64,000 bases of DNA from Pratylenchus scribneri (Eukaryota; Nematoda; Chromadorea; Rhabditida; Pratylenchidae). Shown piece after piece: positions 1 to 10,916 of this stretch. Each line of letters opens with the position of its first letter. The stretch's first letter is position 1. The position numbers and the translations under genes were made by a program. The DNA is taken from NCBI GenBank assembly GCA_030063045.1, contig JAQSEB010000252.1, positions 186,001 to 250,000 of the forward strand, given 5' to 3'. The notes under the pieces are model-generated. The model searched no databases. It was not told the DNA's origin and saw only the letters and a list, made by a program, of their open reading frames with translations.

Positions 1-56
1 GTTTGAAGGTCGGTTAAGAAATCAAAGATAATTATGGTACGTTTTATATTTTACAG

Positions 57-774
57 GCGCTTCACCCTTCATTGCGAATAATAATGGGCTGGAGTCTGCG
101 AACAAATACATCAAACAAGTGCACACATTTAGGAATAAGCTCAAATTTGATGAATTCATGAAAGTTGGCCCTGACATTATTCAGGATTGGAGCACAAATT
201 CGACTGTATTATTTATATTTATGCAAAATTTCATTAATTTTTATTTAGAAAGCTGCCACATTTCCAACAATAAGCCCAAAACTTTATAAGGAGACATATT
301 CTAAATTGTTTGCGGAGAAAACACTTTTATGGGGCAAAAAATCGGATCGCCAGCAACCGGAGAAGTCGCTCTATCTCTTCTCATCGGAAAAAGGGAATTT
401 CAAAACGTTGACTGAATTGAAAGAAGCAGCTGCCGGAACTTTCCGTCCTCCATCCGAATGGAATGTTTGGGAGGAATATGTGGATAATCGGTTCAAGGTT
501 TTATTCACAAATTTGCATTAAATATTTCTATTTAACTTAGGTTTTTGTGGCAACCATGGGCGATTTTGGTGGCCATTGGCGGTGCAGTTGCCCAGAAGGA
601 GCAAAAAAATATGTGTGCATTCATGCAGTTGCGGCCATGGTCAATGAAGGAATCCTTACATTTCCACAGGCCGTAAAAGAATCAAGTGCCGTTGAAGGTT
701 TGCGAAAGAAGGGAAGAACGAAAGATAATGAAAGAGGACGTCCGCCCAAGGCACCAAAGCAACGTGGAAATTAA
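57..774 (+). CDS. MULE transposase, C-terminal exons with SWIM zinc finger (5' part lies outside the window)
   Basis: Three exons (about 57-209, 251-498 and 541-774) with acceptors ttttacag, tttatttag and acttag encode the end of a Mutator-like transposase. The first exon reads NNNGLESANKYIK, a stretch common downstream of the MULE catalytic core. The last exon has a SWIM finger, CSC-x(8)-CIH, in CSCPEGAKKYVCIHA, followed by a basic tail (GRPPKAPKQRGN). SWIM fingers bind DNA in MULE transposases. The DDE core would be upstream of base 1. No stop interrupts the readable part, so the copy could be intact or recent. Confidence 0.75.
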
Positions 775-1146
775 ATGATAAAATGAAAAATTTTTGTTTA
801 TTTTGCTTCATTTTTTCGTTGATATTTGCCCATTATTTTGTTTTTTGTTTTTAATAAATTTTTATTTAACTCATTTGTGCTAAATAATATAAATCATTCA
901 AATATATTAAATCAAAGCTGATCATGGATATTTGTGTTGAAAAGAGAGAAGAGGAATTAATGGGAAAAATTCAAATTCCCGCTCGATTTGATGCAAAATT
1001 CAGCCCCTTTTGATGTAAAGGAAAATTTGATGTAAAATTCAGCCCATTTTGAGGGACAATTAAGCCGCACGTTAAAAAAAATTATTCAGCATAGCATAAT
1101 AGATAGATTAGAAGGGATAGTTGGGTAGTTTTTTGTGGTGCTATGT

Positions 1147-3141
1147 CAATCTGCCTACCCTGCTATTTTATTTCATTTCGCCTACTTTCGTTTTGCCTAC
1201 TTTTCATTTTGCCTACCCTCCTATTTTATTTCATTTTGCCTACTTTCCTATTTTCTTTCGTTTTGCCTACAATTTTGCCTACTTTGTTTTTTATTATTTC
1301 CCGGCTTATTCTATGCTAATTAAGTGCCAATCACATCTATCCGGGGGGTTTTCGACCATGCCGAATCTAAATCTGGCATCGGCTTTTCGAAATTTTTTAA
1401 TCCAAATATTATATTCAATTAATTGACGCATAATGATTATATTTTGTAATTTTCAGAGAATTAATTAACAAAATGATGCCAAATAATCGGGCATTACTAG
1501 AAAAATGCAAAAATAGGCGCCGAAAAATGCAACAACAGCAGGAAGAAGAAATTATTGACGAAGTAAATGTGGACGAAGATTATTTGGCAGAGGAAATTGA
1601 AGAGAATATTGAAGACGATAGATTGATTAAATTTGAGCAAATTGGCACCGCATTATGGCATGAAGGTTTGAAAGTAAATTTTTAAATATAAAGTCTACTT
1701 AAAAATTCAGAATTAAATTTAGTGAATAATCGCAACAATCAAATCGATCAGCCAATGAATTCCACGGCATTGAGCCTCAATCCTCCACCACCGCGACGCA
1801 TTGACCGCGACGCATTGTTGTTGGGGCCGTCACTCGACGGCATCCAATTCATCCGCCGGCATTTTGAAACATTCACAAAGAGGCCATCGAAGCATCGCCA
1901 AGGACCAATAATGCAATGGAGTCGTCTCATTGCCACTTTTCGGTTAGTTTAATAGAATTAAATTTATTTATGATACAAATAAATTCAGAAAAGTCTGGGC
2001 TGTCATCCATCCATGTCGGACTATTTGATGGCATTTTGGGACAATTTCGACAAACAATTGGACAACAATCGATCAACAAAATTGATGCCAGCAACAAACG
2101 CAAACCGCAAGCCCAGATACGTCAATCGTGAGGCAGCGGTGCAGAAAACACTCAAGGAGGCCCAAAAAAAGATGAAAGCCATCAACGAAAGTATGCCATC
2201 CAAATGGAAGATGTGCAAGAAGAACTCCTACAGAATGCCGGATACGGAAGTCAGCAGGCCATCATTGGAACATTGGATCGGTTGGCACTTCACCTTGGCT
2301 GTTATTTTGCCGGGCTTCGAATTGATGTGAAGAAAATTGGCGATGAAGAGTCGGCAAATGAGGATGAAAAATGATGAGAAGGATGATGAAATTGAAGAAG
2401 AATATGAAGAATTTGATGAAAATGATGATCCCACAGACGATTTTATTAGTGATATCAAACGCCCAATTCTCCGCTCCCCCACTCCTACTATCGATTTGAA
2501 TACTATGCCTTCCACTTCATCTCAATCCCAACCAATTTATTAATTATTTGCATTCCACCGGTTATTTTCTTCAATTTTGATCTATTCAATAATTATTCCA
2601 TTTGATAAATTCCACCGGTTTTTTCTACATTTTTTGATGATCTATTCAACGATTTTCCCTCTATTTTTGATTTTTCCACATCATATTTCCTTTATTTTTT
2701 CTGAATTCTACACATTTTCTTTTATTTTGGAATAAATTTTGCCAAAAAACTTTATTATTGGAATATTTAATTTGGCTAGAATGATTTTTTCCTCCTTGGA
2801 GTTGATGAATGAAATTTTCGGCATTTATTTGCTGATTTCCATGAAAAAGTGCCGCCAATTGAATTGAAATATTGTCAAAATCAAATTCAGCATGGTCGAA
2901 AATCTAAATGAATGCGAAATGGCCGCAAAATTTGGCCTGGAATGCCGAAACAAATAAAAATGAGGAAAGTAGGCAAAATGAAATAAAATAGCAGGGTAGG
3001 CAAAATGAAAAGTAGGCAAAATGAAATAAAATAGGCGGGTAGGCAAAATGAAAAGTAGGCAAAACGAAAGTAGGCTTTTTGAAAAGTAGGCAAAACGAAA
3101 TAAAATAGGAGGGTAGGCAAAATGAAAAGTAGGCAGATTGA
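1147..3141. repeat. Element bounded by ~200-bp inverted arms of reiterated GCCTAC motifs
   Basis: The left arm (about 1147-1300) is rich in the words TTTTGCCTAC and CTATTTTATTTCATTTTG. The right arm (about 2945-3141) carries the same words in reverse complement. The outermost match is CAATCTGCCTAC against GTAGGCAGATTG. A weaker inverted match continues inward (TTTTCGACCATGCCGAATCT near 1352 against its complement near 2880-2905). Such arms are typical of foldback or long-TIR MULE-type elements. I found no clear target-site duplication. Confidence 0.55.
1473..2543 (+). pseudogene. Unrecognised acidic/coiled-coil gene inside the inverted-repeat element, with frame breaks
   Basis: The first exon (MMPNNRALLEKCKNRRRKMQ...) is followed by a proline-rich exon (about 1718-1946) and a longer third exon from about 1992. 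The third exon reads naturally only if the frame changes near 2192 and again near 2371: three successive stretches in different frames each look like real protein, ending in an acidic segment and DLNTMPSTSSQSQPIY. I recognise no domain. It may be cargo of the surrounding inverted-repeat element or an old host gene. Two apparent frameshifts suggest decay, but extra small introns cannot be excluded. Confidence 0.35.
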
Positions 3142-3611
3142 AAAGTTGCCTTTTTTGTTTGGTTTGGAATAAATACATTGATGGAGTAAAATTTGTAAAA
3201 AATGGTAAGAATTTATTTTCGATTTTTTCAAATAAATGTGAATATGTTCGGTTGAAGGTTGGTGAATGGTGAATCGTAAATGGAAATGGTCAAATTTTTT
3301 ATTGCTATTGCTATGCTAGTTGCTAGATATTAAAAATTATAATTTCCAAAATTATTATTTTTGTTATAAGATATTTTTAGTGAAAATTTATTTTCATTCC
3401 ATCATTAACGACTTCATTGCGTCCTCTTTATTTTTCTGCGCCTGAATCCACCATTTGAGAGTGAATTTCATTCTTCTTAGCAATTCCGCTTTAATACCAT
3501 CATCTTGGACTTTGGCATAGTGGTTCATTAGGATCTTCAAGGATAAATGGAAATGGAATGATTTATAATTGAATTACCAACCATAAATGAAAACAACATT
3601 TCTGAAGGGAA

Positions 3612-4072
3612 CCAGGCATGACCACGGCTACAATTTTTCTATAGCCGTAGCCGTTATAGCCGTGGCTATCTCATAGCCGTAGCCGCACATAGCAGCGTAT
3701 TTTTTTCAAATTTTATAGCCGTAGCCGCCCGCGGAATAGCCGTATTTTCGAAAAAAAATTTTTGGTCATTTTTACAAAATAGTTCAGAAAAGAAAAAAAA
3801 GAAAAAATTACCCCGCTGGGAAAAATTTGAAAATTTTTTACAAAAAAATTTAAAATAATGGCAAAAATTTGTCAATTAAAAAATAATAAATATTGATGGA
3901 GGGAATTTTATGAAAAAATCTCAAAAAATAGAAAATTTGTATATGGCGGCTATTTCACGGCTAGCCGCGGCTATGGGTTCAAAGCCGTTAGCCGCCCGTA
4001 GCCGTCCAATTTTCAAAAATTTGTAGCCATTAGCCGCGGTTAACCGCGGCTTAGCCGTAGCCGTGGTCATGC
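3612..4072. mobile_element. 461-bp MITE in a CHK-gene exon, full of AGCCGTAGCCG words
   Basis: The terminal inverted repeat is GCATGACCACGGCTA on the left and its complement at 4058-4072. The interior is rich in AGCCGTAGCCG words in both orientations, far more GC-rich than its surroundings. The flanks carry a near-perfect 10-bp duplication, CTGAAGGGAA (3602-3611) and CTGAAGGAAA (4073-4082), one mismatch. A 9-10 bp duplication fits a MULE-mobilised element. It codes for nothing and interrupts the CHK coding sequence after the codons for QFPS. Confidence 0.75.
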
Positions 4073-4330
4073 CTGAAGGAAATTGAGCCAAAAACATCCA
4101 TCGAACTAGGCCAGAATCATAAGGACATGGGACTCCAAATTGGCCACAATAATAACCAAATTTTCGAGTATAAAGATGAAGCCAATTGTCCAAATTCGAG
4201 GCTCGTAATTCAGAACGAGAGCAAAGAAGAACGAGGCGACAAAAATCAACTAGACCACTATCTTAATTTAGGAAAAAAAGAAAAATAATGAAAAATGAAT
4301 ATTTTCTTGGGAGAAATTATTGGATACTAA

Positions 4331-6097
4331 TTTTTTTGCATGAAAATAATATTTTTTTGCATGAAAAAATAATTTTTTTGCATGAAACTTATTTGCATAT
4401 TTTTTTTGCATGAAAAAATAATTTTTTTGCATGAAAACGATATTATTGAAACGAAAATAATCTTTTTACATAAAATTAATTAAAATTATCCTTTTTAGCT
4501 AAAATTGTCCATTTTGCCTAATATTAAGAGAAAAAGCCTATAAACTGCTAATAAATAAGGAAATAAAAATCGAATTTTAATATTGAAAATTTTATTTATC
4601 GAAATATGCAAAAATGGAATGAAAATAAAAGACAAATGAAAAAATGTGAGCACGAATAATGGAAAATTTAATCACTGGTGAAATATAAAAGATAACTGGA
4701 AATTTGAGCACGATTAATGGCAAAATTTGAGCATGATTAATGGAAAATTTGATCACTGGTGAAAATAAATATCATTTAATTTCGTTTTAATGCCTCTCCG
4801 CCTCTTGCCTTCTTCGGACGTCCCGGCTTCCGCTTTTTCTCAATTAATTCGGCTGTGACTTCTGGGGGATATTCGACGAGACCATTGCGCACCATCAACA
4901 TGACGCTGTGCTTGCAGGCCTTTCCGCGGCATCCAATGAAACAATTGCATTTGAGAAATCCTGAATATTCAATTTACTAAATCTATTAAATAATTTAATT
5001 TAACCTGGCCAAGCAGTTGATGGTGTGATGACATGGAATTCCATTTTGAGCTGCTTATACGAATTCCAATCGGCATATTCGACATCCTCCGGGTCGTTGT
5101 TGATTCCCATATTGAGCAAATGAAATTTGGCGGCCAATTCTTCCTCGGTCAATTGCCTTGCGCTATGGATTCCTGAGGCCATGATTGAAATTTCGCCTCG
5201 ATTTATGATGTTGGCGAATGTGCAATTTGTTTGTTGTCCAAACGATGCAGAACTGTTTTCCGTTGTCGATTTCGGCATGGATGATGTACGCCTTTCGATC
5301 ATCATTTGGGACCATGGCAGCTTTGTTGACTAATTGGCGCAGCTCCTCAACTGTCAATATTTCGGTTACGCCAGTCTTCTTTTTTTCTCGCCCAATAAAA
5401 TTTTGCATTTGCCTGAGTTTGGGCGCTTTTCCATTTTGAATCTTTATTTTTAATTTGTTTTGATGGCAAAAATAAAATCAAACCAGCATTTCATCCTGTA
5501 TTTGACCAGCGGTGAAACGGCTTTCGATTTTGGATTGCATAATTGCTTTTTCTTCTCGCGTGAAACCTGTTGTTTTCTCCACTGGATGATCATGTTCTCC
5601 GTGCTTTTCCACCCGAACTTCGCCTGTTTGCTTGTTGTGTTTGATCCTTATCAACACCGGGCATTTGTTTTCTTGTCGGCGAGCATAACGGCAATAAAAA
5701 TGTTCGGTGTCGAATCGAAGTCCAATATGCATAGCATTTCTATACTCAAATTAATTAAGTTATACAATTTTTAATTTACTTTGTCCACTCTTCCAAATTA
5801 ATTTCGGCATCAAACCATTCTTTGAAAGCAGCTGCTTGTTGGAATTGTGCAATTAATTGATAATTTTTCATATTTAAATCTCTAGAAAATAATAACAATT
5901 TTATTTAATCATTTTATTTTTCGATTTTATTTATAAATATAAAATCAATATGTTTTTATAAATTTTTATTTATTTTCATGTAAAAATACTATTTTCGTTG
6001 CAATATATTAATTTTCATGCAAAAAAAATATGCAAATAAGTTTCATGCAAAAAAATTATTTTTTCATGCAAAAAAATATTATTTTCATGCAAAAAAA
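4331..6097. mobile_element. MULE-like element with ~85-bp reiterated TIRs
   Basis: The left end (about 4331-4416) is made of TTTTTTTGCATGAAAATAAT-type units. The right end (about 6012-6097) is its near-perfect reverse complement over about 85 bp. Between them lies one minus-strand gene with a FLYWCH-like N-terminus and a SWIM finger. The element sits in the CHK-gene intron, and weaker inverted similarity extends outside the arms. I could not fix the target-site duplication. Confidence 0.65.
4776..5871 (-). pseudogene. FLYWCH-like plus SWIM-finger MULE gene with no visible DDE core
   Basis: The first exon starts MKNYQLIAQFQQ (5871 to about 5788). The second (about 5740-5485) encodes a FLYWCH/WRKY-GCM1-type DNA-binding domain: HFYCRYARRQENKCPVLIRI, then GEHDHP. 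The last exons contain ELAAKFHLLNMG and a SWIM finger (CNC...CKHS), then a basic AT-hook-like tail, KRKPGRPKKARGG. Between the fingers there is too little sequence for the usual DDE transposase core, and the reading frame changes near 5230. It looks like an internally deleted, non-autonomous MULE product. It might still bind DNA if expressed. Confidence 0.5.
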
Positions 6098-6525
6098 CTA
6101 TTACTCGAAATTATTTTGGCAAAAATAATCTATTTAAACCCACTCGGATGTGCGAATTGCCAGTCTAAAATAGCATATAAACAAGGGCTTTTACCGCTCA
6201 TTCTCCCCTTCTCCAAGAATAAATTGTTACACCAGAAATCGCCATGACAAAGGACGGGAGGTACTCCTGAATATAATTTGTAATTTTCCCCCAAAATTCT
6301 CACCAAATTCTTTGTGGACATCAAATCGCATGACATCATTTTCTTCAACTAATCTTTCTAAGAGGGCTCGATGTTGGCGGAAAAATTCACCCTCCGGAAT
6401 TGTTAATAAGCCTTGAACTGCTGTTCGACGTGCCTGACCTTCCTGAAAATTTTACCAGAGGGATAAATCAAATTTAAGCTTATTGCTAATCTACTTTTAC
6501 CTCATCGTCCATAGAAAAGCGAAAA

Positions 6526-6531
6526 CGCATT
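6526..6531. repeat. Left target-site duplication of the Polinton (CGCATT)
   Basis: Six bases identical to 33574-33579. A 6-bp duplication is the hallmark of Polinton integration. It lies in the CHK coding exon. Confidence 0.93.
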
Positions 6532-6826
6532 AGCAGCATTTAGTACCGTTTTGGTGTCTAAAAATCGATAATCCCCAGCCCTATCCTATAGCATTACTTT
6601 ATAAGATTGACCCCATTTCCAAATGGGGTCTAATTGACCATTTAATTAATATTTAATTAATATTCTTGACACAATATTTATAATTAATTTCCAATAAATA
6701 AATAATAAATTTTATAAAATAAAAATTCTCTACCCCGACCGGGAATCGAACCCGACTGACATGTAACCAACAGCCTTCACCTTTCGGCTATTCAGCCAAT
6801 TGGTGAGGGAACATTCAATTTTGCCA
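6532..6826. repeat. Left terminal inverted repeat
   Basis: Matches the reverse complement of 33254-33573 with indels in the AT-rich middle. The outer ~75 bp are almost identical. It includes the near-palindrome GACCCCATTTCC/AAATGGGGTC (6609-6630) and a tRNA-like unit (6721-6811). Similarity fades after GAACATTCAATTTTGCC. Confidence 0.9.
6721..6811 (-). ncRNA. tRNA-like Pol III unit in the left TIR
   Basis: Read on the minus strand: an A-box-like TTGGCTGAATAG (6799-6788), a canonical B box GGTTCGATTCC (6752-6742) 35 bp on, and a T5 run (6725-6721) as a Pol III terminator. The T arm folds as TCGGG/CCCGG around a 7-nt loop, as in a real tRNA. The expected acceptor partner of TCGGGGT is not present at the 5' end, so this is a tRNA-derived or tRNA-like sequence, not a normal tRNA gene. 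A second stem, TCACC/GGTGA, encloses the A-box region. The same layout recurs in the right TIR. Transcription is inferred. Confidence 0.6.
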
Positions 6827-6985
6827 ACCAATTCCCCATTTCCCTCATGAGTGAAAAGGGGAACTCATGAGATAAAATCCAATTCTTTCACTCTTCTCTC
6901 AACATAGAGAGAAAGAGAATATCCATTCTCAATAGAAATAATTTACAAAAATGAAGTACAAAAATTTTTATTTTCAAAATAATAT
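6827..6985. other. Spacer between left TIR and the JmjC gene
   Basis: Short AT-rich spacer. It holds an imperfect inverted repeat (CTCATGAGTGAAAAG / GAACTCATGAG near 6846-6871) and probably the 3' UTR of the JmjC gene. No other signal was seen. Confidence 0.4.
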
Positions 6986-9158
6986 TTAAAAATGATTAAA
7001 CCTCCTTTGATGCTTCCCCAAATTTGAATTTTGTGTGAAAGTTTTCCCACAAATGGGACAAACAAATTGCGGATTTGATGAATGAGCTAAACTTTGCATA
7101 TGAATTTTGAGGGCAAATGCGTCTTGACATTTTTTGCCACATAATATACATTGTGATGATGATGACAATGAGGATGAACTTGATGGAATATTGGATGAAG
7201 AAGAAGAGGATTGAGATGGAGGTACAAAAATATTGGAATTAGAAGAAGATAATTGTACAGAAGATGATGATGATGAAGAAGAAGATGAAACCAAAGGAAA
7301 TTTAGGATACATGAGGATGGGATAATCAATTTTGTACCATTCTGGTTTTTCGCCATTCTCCCATTTTAGAGATTCTTCAATGGCCAAATTCCTCCTAGCC
7401 AAATCCTTGCTCTTCTTTTCCTCAATAAAATATTGGCGGAGAACGGATTGCATCTTGAATATTCAATACAAAAATTAAATAGATTTCAATGTTTAAACAA
7501 ACATCAAAGGACCCCCGCTGACTGTCACAATAATGTGCATGGGATGAGCTTTCGAACATGAACTCCAGACAATACTTCGTAGCAACGTTCCATGCCAATG
7601 CTTGTCCCCTCGAAAAATTTATCACCCAATGAACGCAGCCTGGGGGATTCACCATGAGTTCTCCCGCATTTTGCCACTAGAGTACAAAAAATTTTTATAC
7701 ATTTTTCACTAAATGATTAAATTCATAAATTCCCCATGTCAAAATCTAGGCATAATTAGCCATCTAATTAATTGAAAAATCATATCAAATATATTCAAAT
7801 AGTCAAAATAATTTGCTTATAACTTAAACAAATTAAATTTATATGCAAAAAATATTAATTCCAATAATTAAATCTCAGATCAAAATATATAAAGATAAAC
7901 CAACGAACAGTCATGTCGACTGGAATATTTCGTTCCCGTAGAATGCGGGGACAGATGAAGATCTCCTTATGACGCAAAAAATTCCGACATTTTCGGAATT
8001 CCTCGGGGAAGAGCTCAACACACAAAGCAAAAAATTCTCCAAAATATTTACGCGGGATGCTCATCCATAATTTTGGCGCCTCACAATCAATCATTAGGTT
8101 GCATGCGGACTGGTCAAGATCCTCTGAAACAAATTTCAATCATTTTATTTCCAAAATTTACTATTTTTTGAAAAAATCTCCCTAAATATACAATTAAAAT
8201 CAAAAATTTCTATATAAATCAGGACCCAAATCATTAAATTCAATAAAGAATCCTAGACAATAAGAAAGATTTAAAAATTAATTTTTAATAAAAAAATAAT
8301 AAAAATGACCGGTGTGGCACATTGCGGGAGAACCGAATAAACCAAAATATCGCGAGAAAAGGAAGATCCCTTCAAATTGCACTCCAAGTTTTCCATACAA
8401 TTTTTTTGCAGCATCAAGGATAATGCCGTAAGAGGGCTTAAAATATCCATGATTGCCCTTCAATTCGGACGCATAAAATATTGGAGAATTTTTGGCAATT
8501 TTTCCCTCCAAGAATTCTTCAAAAGATCTTAATATTTATTTATTTTATTACAATTAAAAAGGTCAGTTTTTGTTTTCATAATAATTATATATATTTTAAA
8601 TATTCATAAATTAACTATTTATTTAGATCATTCGTTCGATTAATTTAAAAATTTCAAAAAAAGACATAATCGATACAATGAATGAAATATTAAAAATTTT
8701 TTCTACTTTCAATATATTCTATAGAAAAAATCTATTAAATGATCTGTATGAAAATTTTATAAATATTTAATTAATTAAAAAATTAAGCTCATCTTACTTT
8801 TCAATATCATTCCTCTCATATGGAAGATTATTTTGAAGGGAATAGTAATCGCCCAATTCCATTTCCTTGATTGTCCCACCGTCAATAATTTTGTAAACAC
8901 CATCAGATATTTTATTTGCATATAATTTGCTAAAATATATAATTATCAAGACATAATAAATATAATTAATTACCCAATATTGTTAATTTTATCATGAAGT
9001 TCCTTTTTGGCTGGAACATAATTTTCAGCCACTTTAAATTTAAATATTGATTTGTCGGGATAAGTTGAGAAAATATGGTCCAAAAAATTAGAAAATTTAA
9101 AACTGTCATTGAGAAGTTCTGCGCTCAATGGTTCATCAAATAAATTATTGGAGGACAT
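6986..9158 (-). CDS. KDM4-like JmjC histone demethylase with two C-terminal C2H2 fingers (Polinton cargo)
   Basis: Six exons (9158-8974, 8929-8798, 8527-8310, 8123-7909, 7676-7503, 7453-6986), all with GT-AG introns, give 463 codons in frame. The JmjC fold follows KDM4/JHDM3 closely. Splicing of exons 3 and 4 creates the Fe(II) motif H-T-E within CHTEDLD. The co-substrate lysine lies in APKLW, FLRHK matches KDM4, and the third metal ligand is the H of CVHWVIN. The N-terminal ~60 residues may be a diverged JmjN. After JmjC come a poly-serine linker and two C2H2 fingers (CILC...H...H and CPIC...H...H). The family removes methyl groups from H3K9/H3K36 using 2-oxoglutarate and oxygen. The gene lies wholly inside the Polinton, between the left TIR and the minisatellite. 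All catalytic residues I could place are present. Capture from a host is inferred. Confidence 0.88.
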
Positions 9159-9335
9159 TCTAAATAAACTGTTTATATATTTATTGGCCAGATGAAAATG
9201 TTGGAAATTTGGATAAAACCACAAACACAAATGGACACAATCGATGATTCAAAGCTTGGTTTGTAAATGACCAAAACCAAATAGCCATTGAGCAGAGGAG
9301 AAAGAAACAAGCGCGCGACGCAACAATGTGGACAT

Positions 9336-9851
9336 ATGGAAGGGAATAGGGAGGCAGAAGGGAATAGGGAGGGAATAGGGGCCAAAGTAAATGAGCAGCC
9401 AGTGGCTAGCCCCACTGTAAGAAGGGAATAGGGAGGGAATAGTGAGGCAGAAGGGAATAGGGAGGGAATAGGGAGACAGAAGGGAATAGAGAGGGAATAG
9501 GATGGCAGAAGGGAATAGGGAGGGAATAGGGGGCCAAAGGAAATGAGCAGCCAGTGGCTAGCACCACTGGAAGAAGGGAATAGGGAGGGAATAGGGAGGC
9601 AAAGGAAATGAGCAGCCAGTGGCTAGCACCACTGGAAGAAGGGAATAGGGAGGGAATAGGGAGGCAAAGGAAATGAGCAGCCAGTGGCTACACCACTGGA
9701 AGAAGGGAATAGGGAGGCAAAGGAAATGAGCAGCCAGTGGCTAGCACCACTGGAAGAAGGGAATAGGGAGGGAATAGGGAGGCAAAGTAAATGAGCAGCT
9801 AGTGGCTAGCACCACTGGAAGAAGGGAATAGGGAGGCAAAGGAATATGCAG
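9336..9851. repeat. Minisatellite in the Polinton with GGGAATAGGGA and a repeated CCAGTGGCTAG near-palindrome
   Basis: Tandem units mix GGGAATAGGGAGG words with AAATGAGCAGCCAGTGGCTA. Six copies of the GAGCAGCCAGTGGCTA part occur (near 9391, 9543, 9608, 9674, 9727, 9791), usually 53-66 bp apart. CCAGTGG-CTAG-CACCACTGG is an imperfect palindrome. It lies between the JmjC gene (leftward) and the RING-like gene (rightward), so it could be an enhancer or origin-like array, or neutral satellite. Confidence 0.8.
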
Positions 9852-10004
9852 CTAGTTGCTAATTCATTTAATAGAAAAGAATCTGTAATAATTTAAATAA
9901 AAATAATGCATTAATTAATTATAAATATACATATATATTAAAATTAAATTTGAATTAAAATTTTTATAAATTCGATCCCCTCTTTTTTTCAAATTTCCAA
10001 TTCC

Positions 10005-10045
10005 AAAAGAGACGGTCCCTGCTGATGAGACCTGCCGTCTCTTTT
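10005..10045. other. Perfect 11-bp stem hairpin upstream of the RING-like gene
   Basis: AAAAGAGACGG (10005-10015) pairs with CCGTCTCTTTT (10035-10045) around a 19-nt loop. It lies ~180 bp before the start of the RING-like gene. Function unknown. Confidence 0.6.
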
Positions 10046-10226
10046 AAAAATAATAATAATTGCAAGTCCAGGGAAAAGGTCGAAACTAGCGGCGCGAGCA
10101 CATTAATATATGCGCCAATGATTTTGTGGCGCCAAATAAATTGTTGTTGGTTGTCAAAACATCATTATTATCCAATCCTGCCACATCCATACAATTTTAA
10201 ATTGAATAAAAATTTTTAAAATAAAA

Positions 10227-10916
10227 ATGCAACAACAACAACCAAAAACTTGTGCCATTTGCATGGCCCGGCCAATAATGGCACCAATTGATCAACAAGA
10301 TGGAGACTATTTTTGTCCTCACCTCTTCTGCGAGCAACATTCCGCAGCCATTTTCCTGGAGGCGTATCGCCGACAGGAATTTGACTCGCGCGAATATTGC
10401 TATACGCCAAAACTGTACTACCTTTGTCCCGTTTGTGGCCAATTTTTCTACGTAAGTTTATACAAAAATTGGGATAGAATTAATAAAAACTTAAAAATTG
10501 TACCATTAAAAACTAATTAATTAATAAAATTATAGAATTGGGTGTATCTTTCGGAACCGCTTCGTTCACCACCGCGATCGCCAACACCACAACCATTGAT
10601 TGACTTGGGCGAAGTAATTTTGCATAAAATTAATGAATATTTTTATTCTCCTTTCAGCAGCCCTCCACCTCATATTCCACTGCCAGCACGGTGGCAATAT
10701 ATGAGCCGCTATTTGTCAACACTGAAGGCACCAATGGAGAGGGAATCAGTGGCCAACCGGTAAAAATTTTAGCCAAATTATTATAATTATTAATTTTATA
10801 TTTTCAGGCCACAACTTCAACAAATGCTCCCCCAACGGATGCATCAATGCCAAGCCAATGAGGAAGCCAATGGTCATTGCAGCAAAAGGACAAATGAATA
10901 TGAGGAGGAAAAATAA
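10227..10916 (+). CDS. RING-like zinc-binding protein
   Basis: Three exons (10227-10451, 10536-10759, 10808-10916) with clean GT-AG introns give 185 codons in frame. The N-terminal ~75 residues contain CAIC, then PHLFCEQH, then CPVC, a cysteine/histidine spacing like a RING finger or treble clef. The rest is proline-rich (SPPRSPTPQP) with a glutamine-rich end. A RING would suggest a ubiquitin ligase, which viruses and virus-like elements often carry, but the spacing is not canonical enough to be sure. It is the first plus-strand gene after the minisatellite. Confidence 0.65.

Larger units (their letters stand above)
3394..6531 (-). pseudogene. CHK kinase-like (DUF1679/EcKinase-type) gene, 3' half, cut by the Polinton
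   Basis: Continuation of the gene whose 5' half is at 33580-34723. Exons on the minus strand: 6531-6501, 6442-6304, 6266-6140, 4257 to about 4083, about 3601-3582, and 3534-3394 (stop 3394-3396). The third carries the aminoglycoside-phosphotransferase-like catalytic loop CHGDFWCNN and the metal-binding ILDWQ. Removing the Polinton with one copy of its duplication, and the MITE with one copy of its own, restores a continuous frame. A FLYWCH/SWIM MULE sits in the intron 6139-4258. The gene is split by 27 kb, so it is very unlikely to work on this haplotype. The family phosphorylates small molecules such as ecdysteroids in insects; the nematode substrate is unknown. Confidence 0.85.

Noticed and set aside
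1121..1426. Proline/phenylalanine-rich reading frames near 1.1-1.4 kb and 2.8-3.2 kb
   Set aside because: They translate the reiterated arms of an inverted-repeat element.
6260..6310. Apparent frameshift in the CHK gene before CHGDFW
   Set aside because: A 37-nt GT-AG intron (6303-6267) joins the frames exactly.
6721..6811. Functional tRNA gene
   Set aside because: The acceptor stem does not pair and the anticodon arm is unclear; kept only as tRNA-like.
10020..10095. Possible hammerhead ribozyme (CTGATGA...GACCT...AGGTCGAAAC)
   Set aside because: A stem II can be drawn, but I find no stem III followed by a cleavage triplet and no stem I partner. Chance is likely.
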